Below are positions 50,345 through 62,607 of a DNA stretch of 64,000 nt, piece by piece (position 1 is the first letter of the stretch; each line of letters opens with the position of its first letter). The DNA comes from Trifolium pratense (lineage: Eukaryota; Streptophyta; Magnoliopsida; Fabales; Fabaceae). The notes under the pieces are model-generated. The model made no database searches. It worked only from the letters and a program-made list of their open reading frames with translations, and was not told the DNA's origin. The DNA lies in the NCBI RefSeq assembly GCF_020283565.1, contig NC_060064.1, positions 10,096,266 through 10,160,265 of the forward strand. Reading direction: 5' to 3'. The translations under genes and the position numbers were made by a program.

Positions 50345-51043
50345 GTCATTATTTAAGGTTCGTGTCTGATAATGGCCAATTTGTCTTCTGCATATTATTA
50401 GTAGCTCATCCAAAAGCATCTTTGTAATTGTCCCACATCCGCAAAATATGATGGTCGTAGTCAAAGAGCAATTTTCCTATCGGCACAACCCCAAATTTTT
50501 TATATATAGACACACTCACGTTAATATAAAAATTAAATTATAAATAATTTAATCACATTAATTAATATCAATTAATTCTTTTATTTTTAAATTTTATTTA
50601 AGTTATGTGTGTGCCTAAATTGAAATAGTTTGTAGTTGTGTCTGTAGAAGTGTTTCTCCGTAGTCAATCATTTCATATAAAAATCATATATTAAAGTTGT
50701 AACACATGGAAGACTATACTTTCCACATAAATTTTTGGTACAATTTAAGTGTGAGCTATTTTTTTTGAAAGATTATAAGTGTGAACTAGTGGTATTAGTC
50801 TTAGATTTATTTAAAATTTTGGACTACGTAATGTTTTTTTCCATTATCTCAAAAGAGGACAAATTAAGCCCAAGGACTAAGTCTCTAAATTTATCTATAC
50901 AATTATAAAACCAAAAAAAAAATATATATATATATCTATACAAAATTAGTTGATAAGATGAGACAAACAATCTTTCTCATAAATATTTGTAAGGTGATAA
51001 AAGGAAGTTTGCTGAATTATCTCAACTTCTCTCACTTACGCTT
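50345..51043 (+). repeat. Duplicated segment, copy 1
   Basis: GGTTCGTGTCTGATAATGGC to TCTCAACTTCTCTCACTTAC is repeated at 62608-63546 in the same orientation with high identity. This copy lacks the 252-bp MITE of copy 2 and so shows the empty site (ATGGCCAAT at 50372-50380). It contains the MITE-like block 50480-50650 also found at 9130 and 62990. Confidence 0.85.
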
Positions 51044-53099
51044 ACATATAGTATAGGAGAGATCAGTTGAAAAAAATTGAGGAAATAACGTAGACTCTTA
51101 GATCATTAGATTAAAAGAAATGAAGAAAAGTTGATAGATGGTTGAGATGTTTTTTTTTTTTTTGAAGGAAGATGGTTGAGATGTTAAAATTAAGAAAAAT
51201 TGAGAAAAAATAAATTGAGAGGATTCATTCCCATAGTGTTGATCGACCTTATTTTTTAGTTGAAATCTCTCAATTTTGTATTTTTTCCATTTTCTTTACT
51301 ACGATATAGTTTTGAAAATATAAATGCAAAATTGTGATATTAAATAAGTCAAAATCTCTTTTATACCCCCAAAATATTTAACTTTGATAATGAAAGAAAT
51401 GGAAATCATAGAAAATGTAGAGGATCCTTGCTCCTTATTTATAGCTTATGTATCCTTCTTTTCTTTTTCTTTTATTAACTTTTTTTATAGTTATTCCTCC
51501 TAACTTGAAGTAATTATTCTATGTGAGATGTGTTGACAATTAATATGAATATCTCTTTTAGTCAAGATTTAAACTTTGGTTCACCTTCATGGTAACCCAA
51601 AATAAACTTTGGTTCACCATTTTTTATTAACTCTTCAGCTATCAGGAAAAGTGGGCTAATAATCTAAAAGTTTAGTTGAGAGAAAAGTAAAATATGACAA
51701 AAAATTATTCAACAAAGAATTAAGTTCAAGTACTTTCCGAAAAATTCGTCTTTTGATGGAATTCGATCTAATCATTTGATTTCAGTTTCGAACAATTTTT
51801 ATTTTGTGTAACTCACTATTTAATCACTTAATTTAAATCACTTTGGTTCACCGTTTTTAAATTTATCGAAAATTCTATCTAGTAAAATTTTTGAAACTTG
51901 ATCATTTGAGAGAATCCGAGTTCGATTCATGGTGGGAACAATTCTTAACGAGACTCTCTTAATCTCGCGGCCGAACTCTGAATTATCGGACTCCCCTTCT
52001 CATAAAAACCAGGCAAATGCCAAAAAAAATTGAGACTTCAAAGGCAAGAAACATATAACCTTTCTTTCTCTCATAGGTTCTCTCCACAAATATTACTATA
52101 GTGAACTCAAATTCATAGTATGCCAAAATCCATAGTATGCACAAATATTACAATGTGTTATATACTCAATTACTCATTGGAAAATGTAAACTAAAGTGAA
52201 GAAGAGTAGCGCCTACTATATACTATAAACCAAAGAAACATGGACCAAATTTTTCAACTCTAGGAAGTTTAATTATTCTTCTTTATAGTTATCAAGCAAA
52301 ACGACAATCCAATCCGATTCATATGCTTTATGTCATGTAGTGGTTTTCATGAGGAAGGATAATGTTCATAGTGTCATTTTCTAGAAAAACACAAACCTCA
52401 TTGAACAAGAATCTATGCTCGTGGAATTGCCTTTTCTTCATGTGCGGCTATAGTGCCTATTAAGCAGCATTTTTTGGTTCAAGTTTTTGTATGTCACAAA
52501 TAATTAAAATAAACTATATACATCAAATGTGTACATTTTAACATCTTTTTGTCAAATCATAAACAGTAATAATTTCAACTTTTTTTTTTTGTTTTTTAAT
52601 TAAAAAGTATAAGGGAAATAGAAATGTTTAATGGAACAGTTAATTTGGATTATCATCTCGAGGGATAGGGACCTGGCTATAAGAGACCAAGCATGGTTAT
52701 TGCACTAATCACATTTTAGTCCAGGAGTTTACTGTAGAAATGTGAATCTTACACTTGCATAATTAATTTTACTATTTTTAACTTAAAATGTCATGTTCAT
52801 TGTTCACATATGTCTAATCACAGTGTCAACATGATCTTTTTTTTGCAACTTGTTTCATATTTTATATCAAAAGAAAAAGAATAGTACATTCCCTCGTCTA
52901 TTAAGTGTAAAAAAAAATATTATTAAAAGAAGCACAAGTTGTACTTGGGCTTCTCAAGCTCATCCGTTGCGTTACTGTTCGAGTTCGAGTGGTCTGATAG
53001 TAATAACCTGATAGTAAATAATTCTACAATTTTTAAATATTCTTTGATATCATATTAGAATTTGAGTTAAGTCTAATTCAATTATATAAAATTTTCTTA
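51044..53099. other. AT-rich intergenic DNA with a SINE-like block
   Basis: No gene seen. At 51885-52020 the sequence GAGAGAATCCGAGTTCGATT, a Pol III box-B-like motif, is followed by CTCGCGGCCGAACTCTGAATT, similar to the tails of legume SINEs. Low confidence for that block. Confidence 0.35.
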
Positions 53100-53660
53100 T
53101 ATGGTAAATATTGCTCTCACTTGTGCATGAATGTTCTAGCTGATGAGACATATGAAGTTTGAGTTAAGTCTCATATTGATTGAAATGGTTAATGTTGAAC
53201 AGCAGCATATAAATGTGAGAACTCGCAAACCTAATATCTTAAAGTTTTGGTTGAAGATGTGGTGTCCAAAAGTCACTTGTGTGGTTGTTCAAATTCAATG
53301 TGTTGATCCAATCTATTGAGACCTCCCGTCACGGTCCAACAGTAGTATCAGAACTCAGTTCGACTTGATGGGGAGTAATAAGTGAGTGGTGATGGATCAC
53401 GGATACGGAAAAGACTCACACTTGAGATGAGATGTTGAGATATATCAAATGTGAGCTAATTCTCATATTGGTTGGAAGAGTTGATGTTGAATACAAGTGA
53501 GAGGGCCCATAAACCTAATGTATTAAGGATTTTGGATAAATATGTGATATCAAAAATCACTTATGTAATTATTCAAGGCTCAACGTGTTGATCAAATCCA
53601 TCGAAGCTCCCCCTTATAGTCCAATAGCAATATCCAATGTAGAATCTGATGTTAAAAACT
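53100..53660. repeat. Degenerate tandem pair of LTR-like sequences
   Basis: Two diverged copies (about 53140-53350 and 53425-53640) share AAACCTAATRTMTTAARG, GTGATRTCMAAAARTCACTT and CAACGTGTTGATCAAATCC-type strings. The first is followed by CAGTAGTATCAGAACTC, which resembles the initiator-Met tRNA site next to a copia LTR. Boundaries cannot be set. Confidence 0.4.
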
Positions 53661-54978
53661 AGTATACCTGTCAAAATTCTTTAATCTTATTTTTCTTTCC
53701 TGTAGTTAATCGTTTACTCTACAGTTCCCATAGGTGCTTATCCAGCTACAGTTTTGACATATGATTAACTTTAATTATGACATTTCTATAAAAATAAAAA
53801 AAATAAAACGTTAATTAAAATATCCAAATTGATCCATGTAGTCCTTTTTATTTAGTGAAACAGTGTTTGGTACATGTTGGTTGATAAATGATAATGACTG
53901 TATAAAAAAAATCTTACCATCCTAAATTATTTTGTTTGTGTTGTAAATGGATGTATATATTCATTTCAAGTTTCTCTCTAAGCTTGTTTGTTCTAAACTT
54001 CATGACTTATCATTGAATATGTTTAATTCTTTGCGAATTCTTTAATTTGAAGTTCTTGAGCAACATTTTTCACCACCAAGTTCTATCTTGCCAATGACCA
54101 ATACATTATCCTCATTCTTTTCAGGATTCTAATCTCGAATATAGCTCCACAAGCACGAAAAAAACCTATCATACTAAACTCAATAATGTACAAATTATGA
54201 GTATCGGACATAGTTTGAGTAGTAAAGTCTTGTGCTGTAAACAGACGGAAACTGATAGAACCCGTAAAATTAAGATAACGAAACTGTATTTTATTTATGG
54301 AAAAGTTTGAGCACAGAGGTTCTACAATGGTGGAAACATAAACTGAAATGATAAACCAGAGTTCAGCACTCCTAGCCAGAGAAACTCTCCTAAGAAACTC
54401 TTTAACAATCTTTCCGAATACCTTACTCACTACCCTTCTTCCCTTTTATAACAAATTTATTCCCATAAAATGTCACTAACTTCAATAAAATGCCGCTAAA
54501 TTTTCTTCTCCCCCATTCGAATTACTTCTATCAATTGTGTGAAAAGTTTAAAAGGAGCGCGGCTTAATGTTCAACCGGTTTGATGGGGAAGAGAGATGGA
54601 TTTCACAGAAACACTAACTGAAACAGGTAACCATGGATAGTACTGTCATAAGAACCATTGTTCAAAATGAAACCAATTGTTCTGCTTGAATAGTACCTAA
54701 GAAAATTATGAATTGAAGATTCTCACATCTTCGCCCTTTGTGATAACACGATTTTCACAAATGGTGCTGCTATATTACAAGTTTTTCATGAACTGTGAGG
54801 TGAAGTAAATAGCTATTTAAATCGATATACACTGGAGACTTTCACCATCACATTCTAACAGAACCTACAATTACGAAATCGATGACAAGAGCATCCAAAG
54901 TCCAAATCATTACTTCACATTTTGGTCTTATCAGTTTGAAGAAGTTAATGCACAATACAGCACAAGTGTACAGCAATT
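53661..54978. other. Downstream flank of the Nudix gene, no gene recognised
   Basis: A 115-codon - strand frame (54083-54430) shows no recognised domain. 54700-54978 probably contains the 3' UTR of the Nudix gene. Confidence 0.35.
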
Positions 54979-57900
54979 TCAATAGCCAAAATGGATGGCT
55001 ATCTCTTGAGATGCGTGTTGCAGTAGATTGGATTTAGAAGGCACGCCGTGGTGCTGCATGTTAGAGGATCTTTTATAGCAATTGGGTGACATACTTTGAC
55101 ATTCTGAGACATCTGTTACGAGAACGGAAGGGGGGTCAACATTATTGTCTTGGTTGTCAAGCTTCCTGTCTTCTGCCATAACTTTAGTAAACTCCTCAAG
55201 TGCATTACACATCCAATCATATCGGCTGAGTCTAAATGCTTCCTTTATGTTTAACTAAGAAGAGAAAACACACATGCCAACTCCGTTAAAGATTTTTTCC
55301 AAATGTAATACAATATATTTATCATACGGATTTCGTTTTATTCATAGCAGCTGAACATTAAAAGTTTGGTGATTTATATAAAATTATACAAAGGATTTGT
55401 TCAGAAGAATTACCCATCGGCGAGCACGGTTTTTCTGCTCAGGCCAATGCTCGAGTTCTTCAGTCACCTCCAAGGCAAACATGTATCCTCTGCAGCCTCC
55501 TTCCATGCCACACAAGTCTTGGCTGCTTTTGCTTCTGAACTCCCATATTCCTAATGGAGTTTCCTGAAAATGAAAATAAGCCAATTAGCTAAAGAAAACT
55601 TGCCAAAAGTATATCATATAGACCACATTGCAAGAAAGAATGGCTTGCATTGTTCCAATCCTAATACTTTCCATATTCAGCAAGTTAATTTCAGTATCGA
55701 GTACCAAACGAGGTTCTGCATATGTTATATAATTCCAGTATAACCGCGTTTCTTGCATTTCAAGCCAACCCATTGAAAAGAAGTTTACAATCAATAAAGG
55801 ATTGTTTCGGTAATTTGCTAACACCGATATATTTTCATTAGAGGGCAAGCCTTCATAGAACAGTAAAGTTGCTGCCTTGTGACCTTGAAGGTCACGAGTC
55901 CAAAGCCTAAAACAACCTCCCCATCTCCTCTTGCGGAGATAAGTTGCATACATCTACCTTTCCTAGACCCTACCTGTTAGGAGCCTCGTGCACTAGGCTG
56001 CCGTTTGATAGATTTTTGTTAGTTTAGGCTCAGATGGAGGGTTTTTTTGCTACATCCAAGGAGCACGAGTTAGGTGAGATATCTTTCCTTGATGATAAAA
56101 TGTTAAAAAATTCTCACACGTGTATAGAAAAGCAACGTGAAATTTACAGCATAAGCAACACACCAGAATGATGTCGTGATCAACATCGCATATATTGATT
56201 GGTTAAATTTTTCAAGATAGACTATAACCAAAAACATTTCATAATTTAGAGGGAAATTGAACCTTACTCTTAGTATTCCTTTAACTCCTGCTTCTTCTAA
56301 AGCTTCACGACAAGCGGCTTCTGTAACAGTCTCATCATTCTCCCAGCCACCCTACCAAAGAGTAGAAATTGTAACTTTTCAGTATTAAAGTTCATATGCT
56401 GATGAAAGTTATTGGTGCAGACAATATCAAGTACCTTTGGAAATACAAGGTCGTCACGTTTTGGCGAAGAAATCATAAGTACTTCTATCATTTCCTCGGT
56501 TTTTCCAATTTGATCTGCATTCTCCTTTCTCCATCTATACGGAATACATCTGTTGAAATACATATGAAATTTTTTAAGTCAATCATGTAGCTGAAAAAAC
56601 TGTTGCAACTGTTATCAATGTCAATCCACAAAACTCTACTGGCAAAATTTGCATGCCATTAGTTATTAAATCGTGATTCAAATCATGAATCAGAAGACTA
56701 ATTTTCCGAACTGTGAACTGAATCTTATTATGAAACATAAGAAAAACTAAAAGTATAATGAAAAGTAAGCATCATTAAAATCCACATGATGTTAATGTGG
56801 AGAAAAATGAAAAGTAAAAGTATAATGTTTTCCTACGCAAGATTTTAAATTATTTCTTTTAACGAATCCCACTCACCGTTTTGTCGCTTCATTTGTTTTG
56901 GTATGATCAAAGATTTAAAAAATTCAAGAATTGCTTTCCTTAGTTTAATCCCTTTTCTCTCATTATTTTAAAGTCCACTAGAATATATTGAATAATTAAA
57001 ATTAAGAATCAATGATTCAAAGCCTGATAATCAGAAATTTCCATGCAACTGCTATGAATCCAACCTTCAACAACAAACATATCTCACAGGATTTGTAAAC
57101 AAGAAAAGTAACAACACAACAATAATTTCAATAAACAAATATTTCTACCCTAGTTATTAACTACTCTTCATGCCAGAACTGTGATACTGATAAATCTTGA
57201 ATTTGTCTTAGTTTTATATATATTTACATAAAAGCCAAAATAGATCACGCAATTTGAAGTTCTATTTTTCATTTTTTTAATAGACCTTAAGTCAATGACA
57301 TGGCCCACTAATTTAATTTATCATTGTAATGAACATATCCAAATGAAACATAATTAATATAGTTAAATATCATCCATAGAAGACAATTATTAAGAAACAG
57401 TTCTATGATACCTTTCTATTCCACAAACTAAAATGATTTAGATTTCAGCAACTGTTTACAACTTTTACAAATTTTCAATTTCTTTTTGTAACACAAATAG
57501 TAATCCAACTGAGGGTCGGGGACTAATCCCTCAAACCACGTAGATCTATTTAAGAGACTGACATAAAAATTCATATATACTAGTACAGATATGATATTAA
57601 AACAGAATTATATCGAACTCTAACGACATGCTTAAAACCGAATCATCTAAGTGGTATAGGTAGATGCTAGTGGTTAATTTATTAGAGAAAAATGTTCGAA
57701 ATTTGGACCTCAATTTGCCGACCATACAAGTCATTTCACAACCATGTCACACAACTAATTTTCTATTTACACATAAAACAAAAGTAATGAAAGAGAAAGA
57801 AAGAAGAAAGTAATGATTTTTTCTCTTAATCTAACGGCTCTACAACAAGCAACACAATCCATTGCATAGGATTCATTGTGACAAAGGAAACAACAAGAAT

Positions 57901-58142
57901 GAATCAATAGAAATTGTAAATTCAGCAAATAATCACACATATCAATAACCACAATAATGCATGGTCATAACAAAAATTGAATCATAATCCAAAAGGGGTT
58001 TCATAAAACAAAAGACAAAAAGATTAGATTTTTAAGGTAGATAAGCTTTGTCTTCAAAATGGAAAACTTACCCAGAAACAAGTCGAAGGTTGTCTTCATA
58101 ACGTTGTCTTTGTCGCCCCGTTCTTGCTGGCACAGAAGACAT
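54979..58142 (-). CDS. Nudix hydrolase, five exons, NUDT12/13-like
   Basis: Nudix enzymes hydrolyse nucleoside diphosphates linked to another group and need Mg2+. Exons in coding order (- strand): 58142-58072, 56549-56435, 56351-56268, 55563-55414, 55254-54979; all GT-AG; 231 residues. The protein begins MSSVPARTGRQRQRYEDNLR and LVSG, spliced within a Gly codon to CIPYRWRK. Exon 3 carries the whole Nudix box GGWENDETVTEAACREALEE plus AGV, matching G-x5-E-x7-RE-U-x-EE-x-G-U. Exon 4 has ETPLGIWEFRSKSSQ and GCRGYMFALEVTEELEHWPE. Exon 5 has LNIKEAFRLSRYDWMCNALE and then a polar ~70-residue tail. The order resembles Arabidopsis NUDT12/NUDT13/NUDT16, a clade with members reported in mitochondria and acting on diadenosine polyphosphates. 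The tail makes it longer than I expect for that clade. Substrate and location are inferred only from this likeness. Confidence 0.9.
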
Positions 58143-58681
58143 AGATTCTAGAAAACTAAAAACACAAAAAGAAACCCAAAAAAACACAATTTTAAGAACA
58201 CAAAGAAAATCAGAAACTGGGTTTGTCTTAAAACATAAAACAAAACAAAAAAAAACGAAAGTATTGCATGTATCATTCATATTTCATACATACCCAAGTT
58301 ATGTTTTTTTGTTTTTTTGTTTCTTTAAATCTCGAACAGAACAAATAAAGAAGCTTTCATTAGAATAAAAAACTCAGAATCAAAAAGCTTTTGCATGAAG
58401 ATTCCTTTATTAAAGTTTCAAGGAAAACCCTCTTAAGAGAATGGTTTTTTTTTTCTCCTTTCTTTTCCACAGCATGTGGTACAAATGGCAGAACAAGAAG
58501 AAGAAATGGTCCAAAATTGGTTTGTAGAAATGAAGAGAGATAAAGTGATAAAGAAGAATAAGGAGAAGAAGAATAATTTCTTGATTTGGTAGAATGAAAA
58601 CGGAGGAAGAAAAAGCTTCCACAGAAAAACAGAGGAAAAAAGAAGGATAAAGAGATTTCAGCGGGTTCTTAGCAATGGCTT
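58143..58681 (-). other. Probable 5' UTR of the Nudix gene
   Basis: Lies between the Nudix ATG (58142) and the TATA candidate at 58682. A 91-codon frame here (58410-58685) has no family signature and is probably an upstream open frame in the leader, or chance. Splicing within the leader cannot be excluded. Confidence 0.45.
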
Positions 58682-58695
58682 CCATTTATAATTGG
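58682..58695 (-). promoter_or_regulatory. Candidate TATA and CCAAT boxes of the Nudix gene
   Basis: On the - strand, CCAAT (58691-58695) is directly followed by TATAAATGG (58682-58690). This predicts transcription start near 58655 and a leader of about 510 nt. Sequence and position only. Confidence 0.45.
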
Positions 58696-58723
58696 TCATT
58701 ATTTAAACTTTTTTTACTTATAG

Positions 58724-59107
58724 GGTGTGTTTGGTAACACAAATAAGCTAGCTTATAGCTTATTATACGAGCTTATAAGCTTGTTTCAAAAAATTAGAGG
58801 TGTTTGGTAACAAGCTTTTTTTACTAGCTTATAGCTTTTTTTTTTTCAGATGCTATTTCAAGTAGCGTTTGAGCTTATAGCTTATAGCTTTTTACACTTT
58901 ATTCCATTTTTACCCTTTAATTTAATAACTACCCACTCTAAAAAAGAAACTACCCACTAACAATTATGTCATTTTATATTTATTAACCACTTTAAAAGCT
59001 AATTTTACCAAACCCTTTAATTTCAATTAGCTAGCTTTTCAGCTATCAGCTATAAGCTAGCTTTTCAGCTATCAGCTAGCTTATAGCTTATTTTTACCAA
59101 ACAGACC
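58724..59107. mobile_element. hAT-like palindromic MITE
   Basis: The left end GGGTGTGTTTGGTAACA pairs with the right end TTACCAAACAGACCC. The interior is rich in inverted and direct copies of AGCTTATAGCT / TCAGCTATCAGCTA. About 384 bp, close upstream of the Nudix promoter. Common plant MITE type; target duplication not resolved. Confidence 0.7.
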
Positions 59108-59110
59108 CAT

Positions 59111-60215
59111 AAAGGAATTTCTTAATCCTATTTTAAATTTTGGTATAGTGAATTTATTTTATATTTTTTAAGCAATAAAAATGTAAAAAAAAAAAAAAAA
59201 AAAGAACGAAAATATGGGGACAAAATTAAAATTCACCCTCTCAATAGTTTTTTTTTTTTTTTATCTGGTATTGTTTTAATCCCGTCTTAGTGTGCAATTT
59301 TTGTTTTGATTTTTCGTCTTAGTATGATGTTTGTTTTGATTTTCCGTTTTGTTATGGTGTTTGTTTTGTTCAGATTTGTAGGTTTGCTTCTGATCTTAAC
59401 TGTTGATCAGAACATGTAGATGGCCAGCTGACAGTTTGTTGAGCAGGTGGTTGATGGCGGGTCGAGCAGCTGATCCACGGAGAGGGGATTGTACCTGCAG
59501 GTGCTCCGATGCCAAAGTTAGAGAGGGAATGAGAGCAAATGAGATACAAGAGAGAGAAAGTAATTGAATGAATGAATAGTGTTTTTTAGCTCCCCTGTAT
59601 ATGAGAGCTTATATAGCCCTCAGCTCTAGGCCAAAGGTCCTCTTATTGGGTTGGATCAAGCCAGACCCAATAAAATGGACTGCCAAGATATTACCCCTAG
59701 ATAGTGGGTGAAGCAGGAATCTGCTCCTATCTTGATGGATAGGTTCCATCATGTTCTGCTGATATGGATGTGGTGGGACAAACTATCATGGACTTAGGGG
59801 GTATGATATGAAGTTGACTAGTTCTAGTCTAGTCCAGAACAGCTTCTATCAAAATTCAGTGTAGATTCAAAGACTTTAGCGTCGTCAATATTTTAAAGGA
59901 AATTCTTAATCCTATTTTAAATTTTGGTATAGTGAATTTCTTTTATATTTTTTAAGTAATAAAAAAGTTAAAAAATAAATAAAAGAACGAAAATATGGGG
60001 ACAAAATTAAAATTCACCCTCTCAATAGTTTTTTTTTTTTTTTATCTGGTGTTGTTTTAATCCCGTTTTAGTGTGGAATTTTTGTTTTGATTTTTCGTCT
60101 TAATATGATGTTTGTTTTGATTTTCCGTCTTGGTATGATGTTTGTTTTTGTTCAGATTTGTAGGTTTGCTTCTATCAAAATTCAATGCAGATTCAAAGAC
60201 TTTAGCGTCGTCAAC
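59111..60215. repeat. Tandem duplication of ~330 bp, first copy split by a solo LTR
   Basis: Copy 1 is 59111-59390 plus 59847-59895; copy 2 is 59896-60215. Both run from AAAGGAA(T/A)TTCTTAATCC through GAACGAAAATATGGGGACAA and CAGATTTGTAGGTTTGCTTC to TTTAGCGTCGTCAA. Copy 2 continues into a retroposon-like tail (60280-60435) shared with 50090-50240. Confidence 0.8.
59391..59841. mobile_element. Solo LTR
   Basis: 451 bp starting TGATCTTAACTG and ending AGTCCAGAACA, between two copies of the 5-bp duplication GCTTC (59386-59390 and 59842-59846). The tandem copy to the right has the uninterrupted sequence GGTTTGCTTCTATCAAAATT (60160-60180), which proves the insertion boundaries. It contains promoter-like TTATATAGCCC (59610). 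No matching second LTR or internal region, so it is the product of LTR-LTR recombination. Confidence 0.88.
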
Positions 60216-60704
60216 ATTGCAGACCTGAATGCATGACTATTCTAGATATTTGAATTTTTTTCATATTAAATGTAGGCTTTGTCATAAAAATTAAGTTGTT
60301 TTATGCTATTAACTCGAATGATGTAAGTCTGTTCGCAGCTTTATTCTTATTAGTTTTTAGTGAAATTAAATATGTAATAATTTCGATTGATGTATTCCTT
60401 ATATGAATTTGAATGAATAAATATTGTTGGTTTGAGTTAAAAAAAAAATTAAAATTCATGCAAGTAAATTTAACTTAATAGTAATTTATTCAAGACAAAT
60501 GCTAACGAGTGTTTTGAGGCACTCTTTTAACCATTCAAGCAATTGGTTAGGAGTTCTATTTGGTACTCTTGTTTATAAAAATAAAAATAATTGGGAAGAA
60601 ATAACTCATTTAATGTGTCTAATTGATTATTTGATGAGGCTTCGAATTTATAACATGGTGATAAAAACAATAAGATTGCCCTTAGAGCATCTCCATCCAG
60701 AGAA
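60216..60704. other. Retroposon-like tail and intergenic DNA, no gene seen
   Basis: 60280-60435 is the tail shared with 50090-50240. A 78-codon frame at 60499-60735 has no family signature. Confidence 0.4.
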
Positions 60705-61690
60705 ATTCTTGTGTGAGTCGTCACCTAAGAATTAATGGTTACACACAATCAATCAAATGATTACAAGTAATTAATAGAGTAGTAGTTAAAATAAATCTCT
60801 ACAAATTAAATAAGGAAGGAAAAAAAAAGTTCACTTTTTTAATTTGCTACGAACTAATTAAGCTCCCTTTTTTAATTTTTTATTTCTTTTTTGTTGTTGT
60901 TTACAATGACATGGGAATCGAACCCAGTACCTATAGCGTATTACCCAAATCCCTCACTACTAGACTAAATCCAGTAACTTTAATTTTTTATTTCTTTGTT
61001 CCAATTATTTGTATACTGTTATTTCTTTGTGTTTTGGAAATTTAGGGACTATACAAACTATTATGGCCCTATTTTGTAAAAATAATAAAATAGTGGGTAG
61101 TTAAACAAGCCATAAGTTATAAGTTCAAAATTTGACATTACAAAACATAGATATATGAATATGTACAAACTATAACCATAACTTAAATTCAACTAACAAC
61201 AGCTATAGTAAAACTCAATTTAACAAATATTAGAAGAATAATATTGTGCCTCAAAAAAAAAAGAATATTGTATTATAAATTCGTCAAAAAAATATTGTAG
61301 TATAAATGTATCATTTTTTTTGTTACAGTATAAATGTATAATATAAATTAAAACATCCTTCACCTTGTTAGTAAAATATAAAGGAATAATGCAAAAAACA
61401 AAATGGAACAAGAAATTAACGAAAATAAAAAAAAAATAGAGCTTTTGGAAAAAAAAATGAGGGTTTGAAAAATAAAAAATTAAAGTGCACACGTGTTTTT
61501 ATTATTATTATTTCTTTCCTTATTTTTAGAGATTTAGTTTTAATGACTACTTCATTAATTACTAATAATTATTTATTATAAAAAGACATTACTAATAATT
61601 ATTCAATATATTAATTATTTGTAATTATGTGATTGATTGTGTGTAACCATTAATGCTTAGGTGATGACTCATACAAGAATTTCTCCTCCA
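60705..61690. mobile_element. Transposon copy with both ends, non-coding
   Basis: The left end (TTCTTGTGTGAGTCGTCACC ... AATGGTTACACACAATCAAT ... TTACAAGTAATTAAT) is the reverse complement of the right end at about 61605-61685 (ATTAATTATTTGTAATTATG ... GTGTGTAACCATTAATGC ... TCATACAAGAATTTCTCC). The ends are ~90 bp long. The left half up to 61161 matches 336-851. It contains the SINE-like block (60897-60987). No transposase. Confidence 0.7.
60897..60987 (-). repeat. SINE-like, tRNA-derived sequence, second copy
   Basis: The - strand reads TTTAGTCTAGTAGTGAGG (box A-like) and GGTACTGGGTTCGATTCCC (box B). Counterpart of 590-680. Confidence 0.5.
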
Positions 61691-62607
61691 TTAAGGGTAT
61701 CTAAAAGAGTTTTATAGACTAATGATATCGTATTTTAACTTTTTTATTATTGGAGTTTCATGACGTGGCACAGAGGGTATCAAAATTGATGATACCGGTA
61801 CCTTAAATAAGGTACCGTATCATCAATTTAATGTTATTATTATTTTTATTTTCGGTATATAAATTCAATTTAATAGCTTCCATATATGTCAAAATATTAT
61901 TGTTTGTCATTAATGTATGATACTCAACAAGTGGTATTACCATTGGAATAAAATATGTATGAATTGCATAAATATTACATGGCATTTTAGGGACCACTTG
62001 TTAGTTGTTAGTAATATATGATACCCAAAGTGATATCACCATTAGATATGCTCTTAGTTTAGTTTTTATACCCGCCAAAGAAAAAAAACAATAAGATTGC
62101 CCCTAGTTTAATTTTCTTTAGATAAGCTAAGAGAGAGTAGCGGGTATAAAACAAAAAAATCTTTAGACCTATCAACTATATTGACACTCCCAAAGACTCT
62201 CATCTATACAATATTATCATAATAATATATATACTAAAAGTATGAATATACAACATGGGATACTATGTCTTGTTAAAAAAAAAAACATGGGATACTATGT
62301 GAAAACCATGAAGAAAAAACAAGAACGAAAAGAAAAAGAAAAGTTAAGAGAATCTAAATTGAAGGAAATGCTTCATAGAGAGTGAGGGATGGAGCACTCT
62401 TTGAACGAGTGTTGTAATGACTATTAGCATTTCTGACCAATTTAGTTTGTTTCTTCCTTCGAGCGATGGTTCCTCTTGACGCTCCCTTAAACCTTCTCTT
62501 AAAAGGCAGCCTCATTCTTAAGAAAATAATGTTCCATATCAAGAGTGGTTGTTTCATGAAAATAATGTTCCTCTAGGTTGTTCCATATCAAATTTAAATA
62601 TACTTTA
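61691..62607. other. Intergenic DNA with a strong hairpin
   Basis: At 61782-61816 GATGATACCGGTACCTTA pairs with TAAGGTACCGTATCATC, a near-perfect 17-bp hairpin. The surroundings (GGGTATC ... GATACCC, 61685-62030) look like a small MITE, but the ends are uncertain. No gene seen; the short - strand frames near 62354-62684 have no family signature. Confidence 0.4.

Noticed and set aside
54083..54430. 115-codon - strand frame (MSKVFGKIVKEFLRR...)
   Set aside because: No recognised domain and no supporting splice or promoter signal; may be part of an old retroelement LTR, but this could not be shown.
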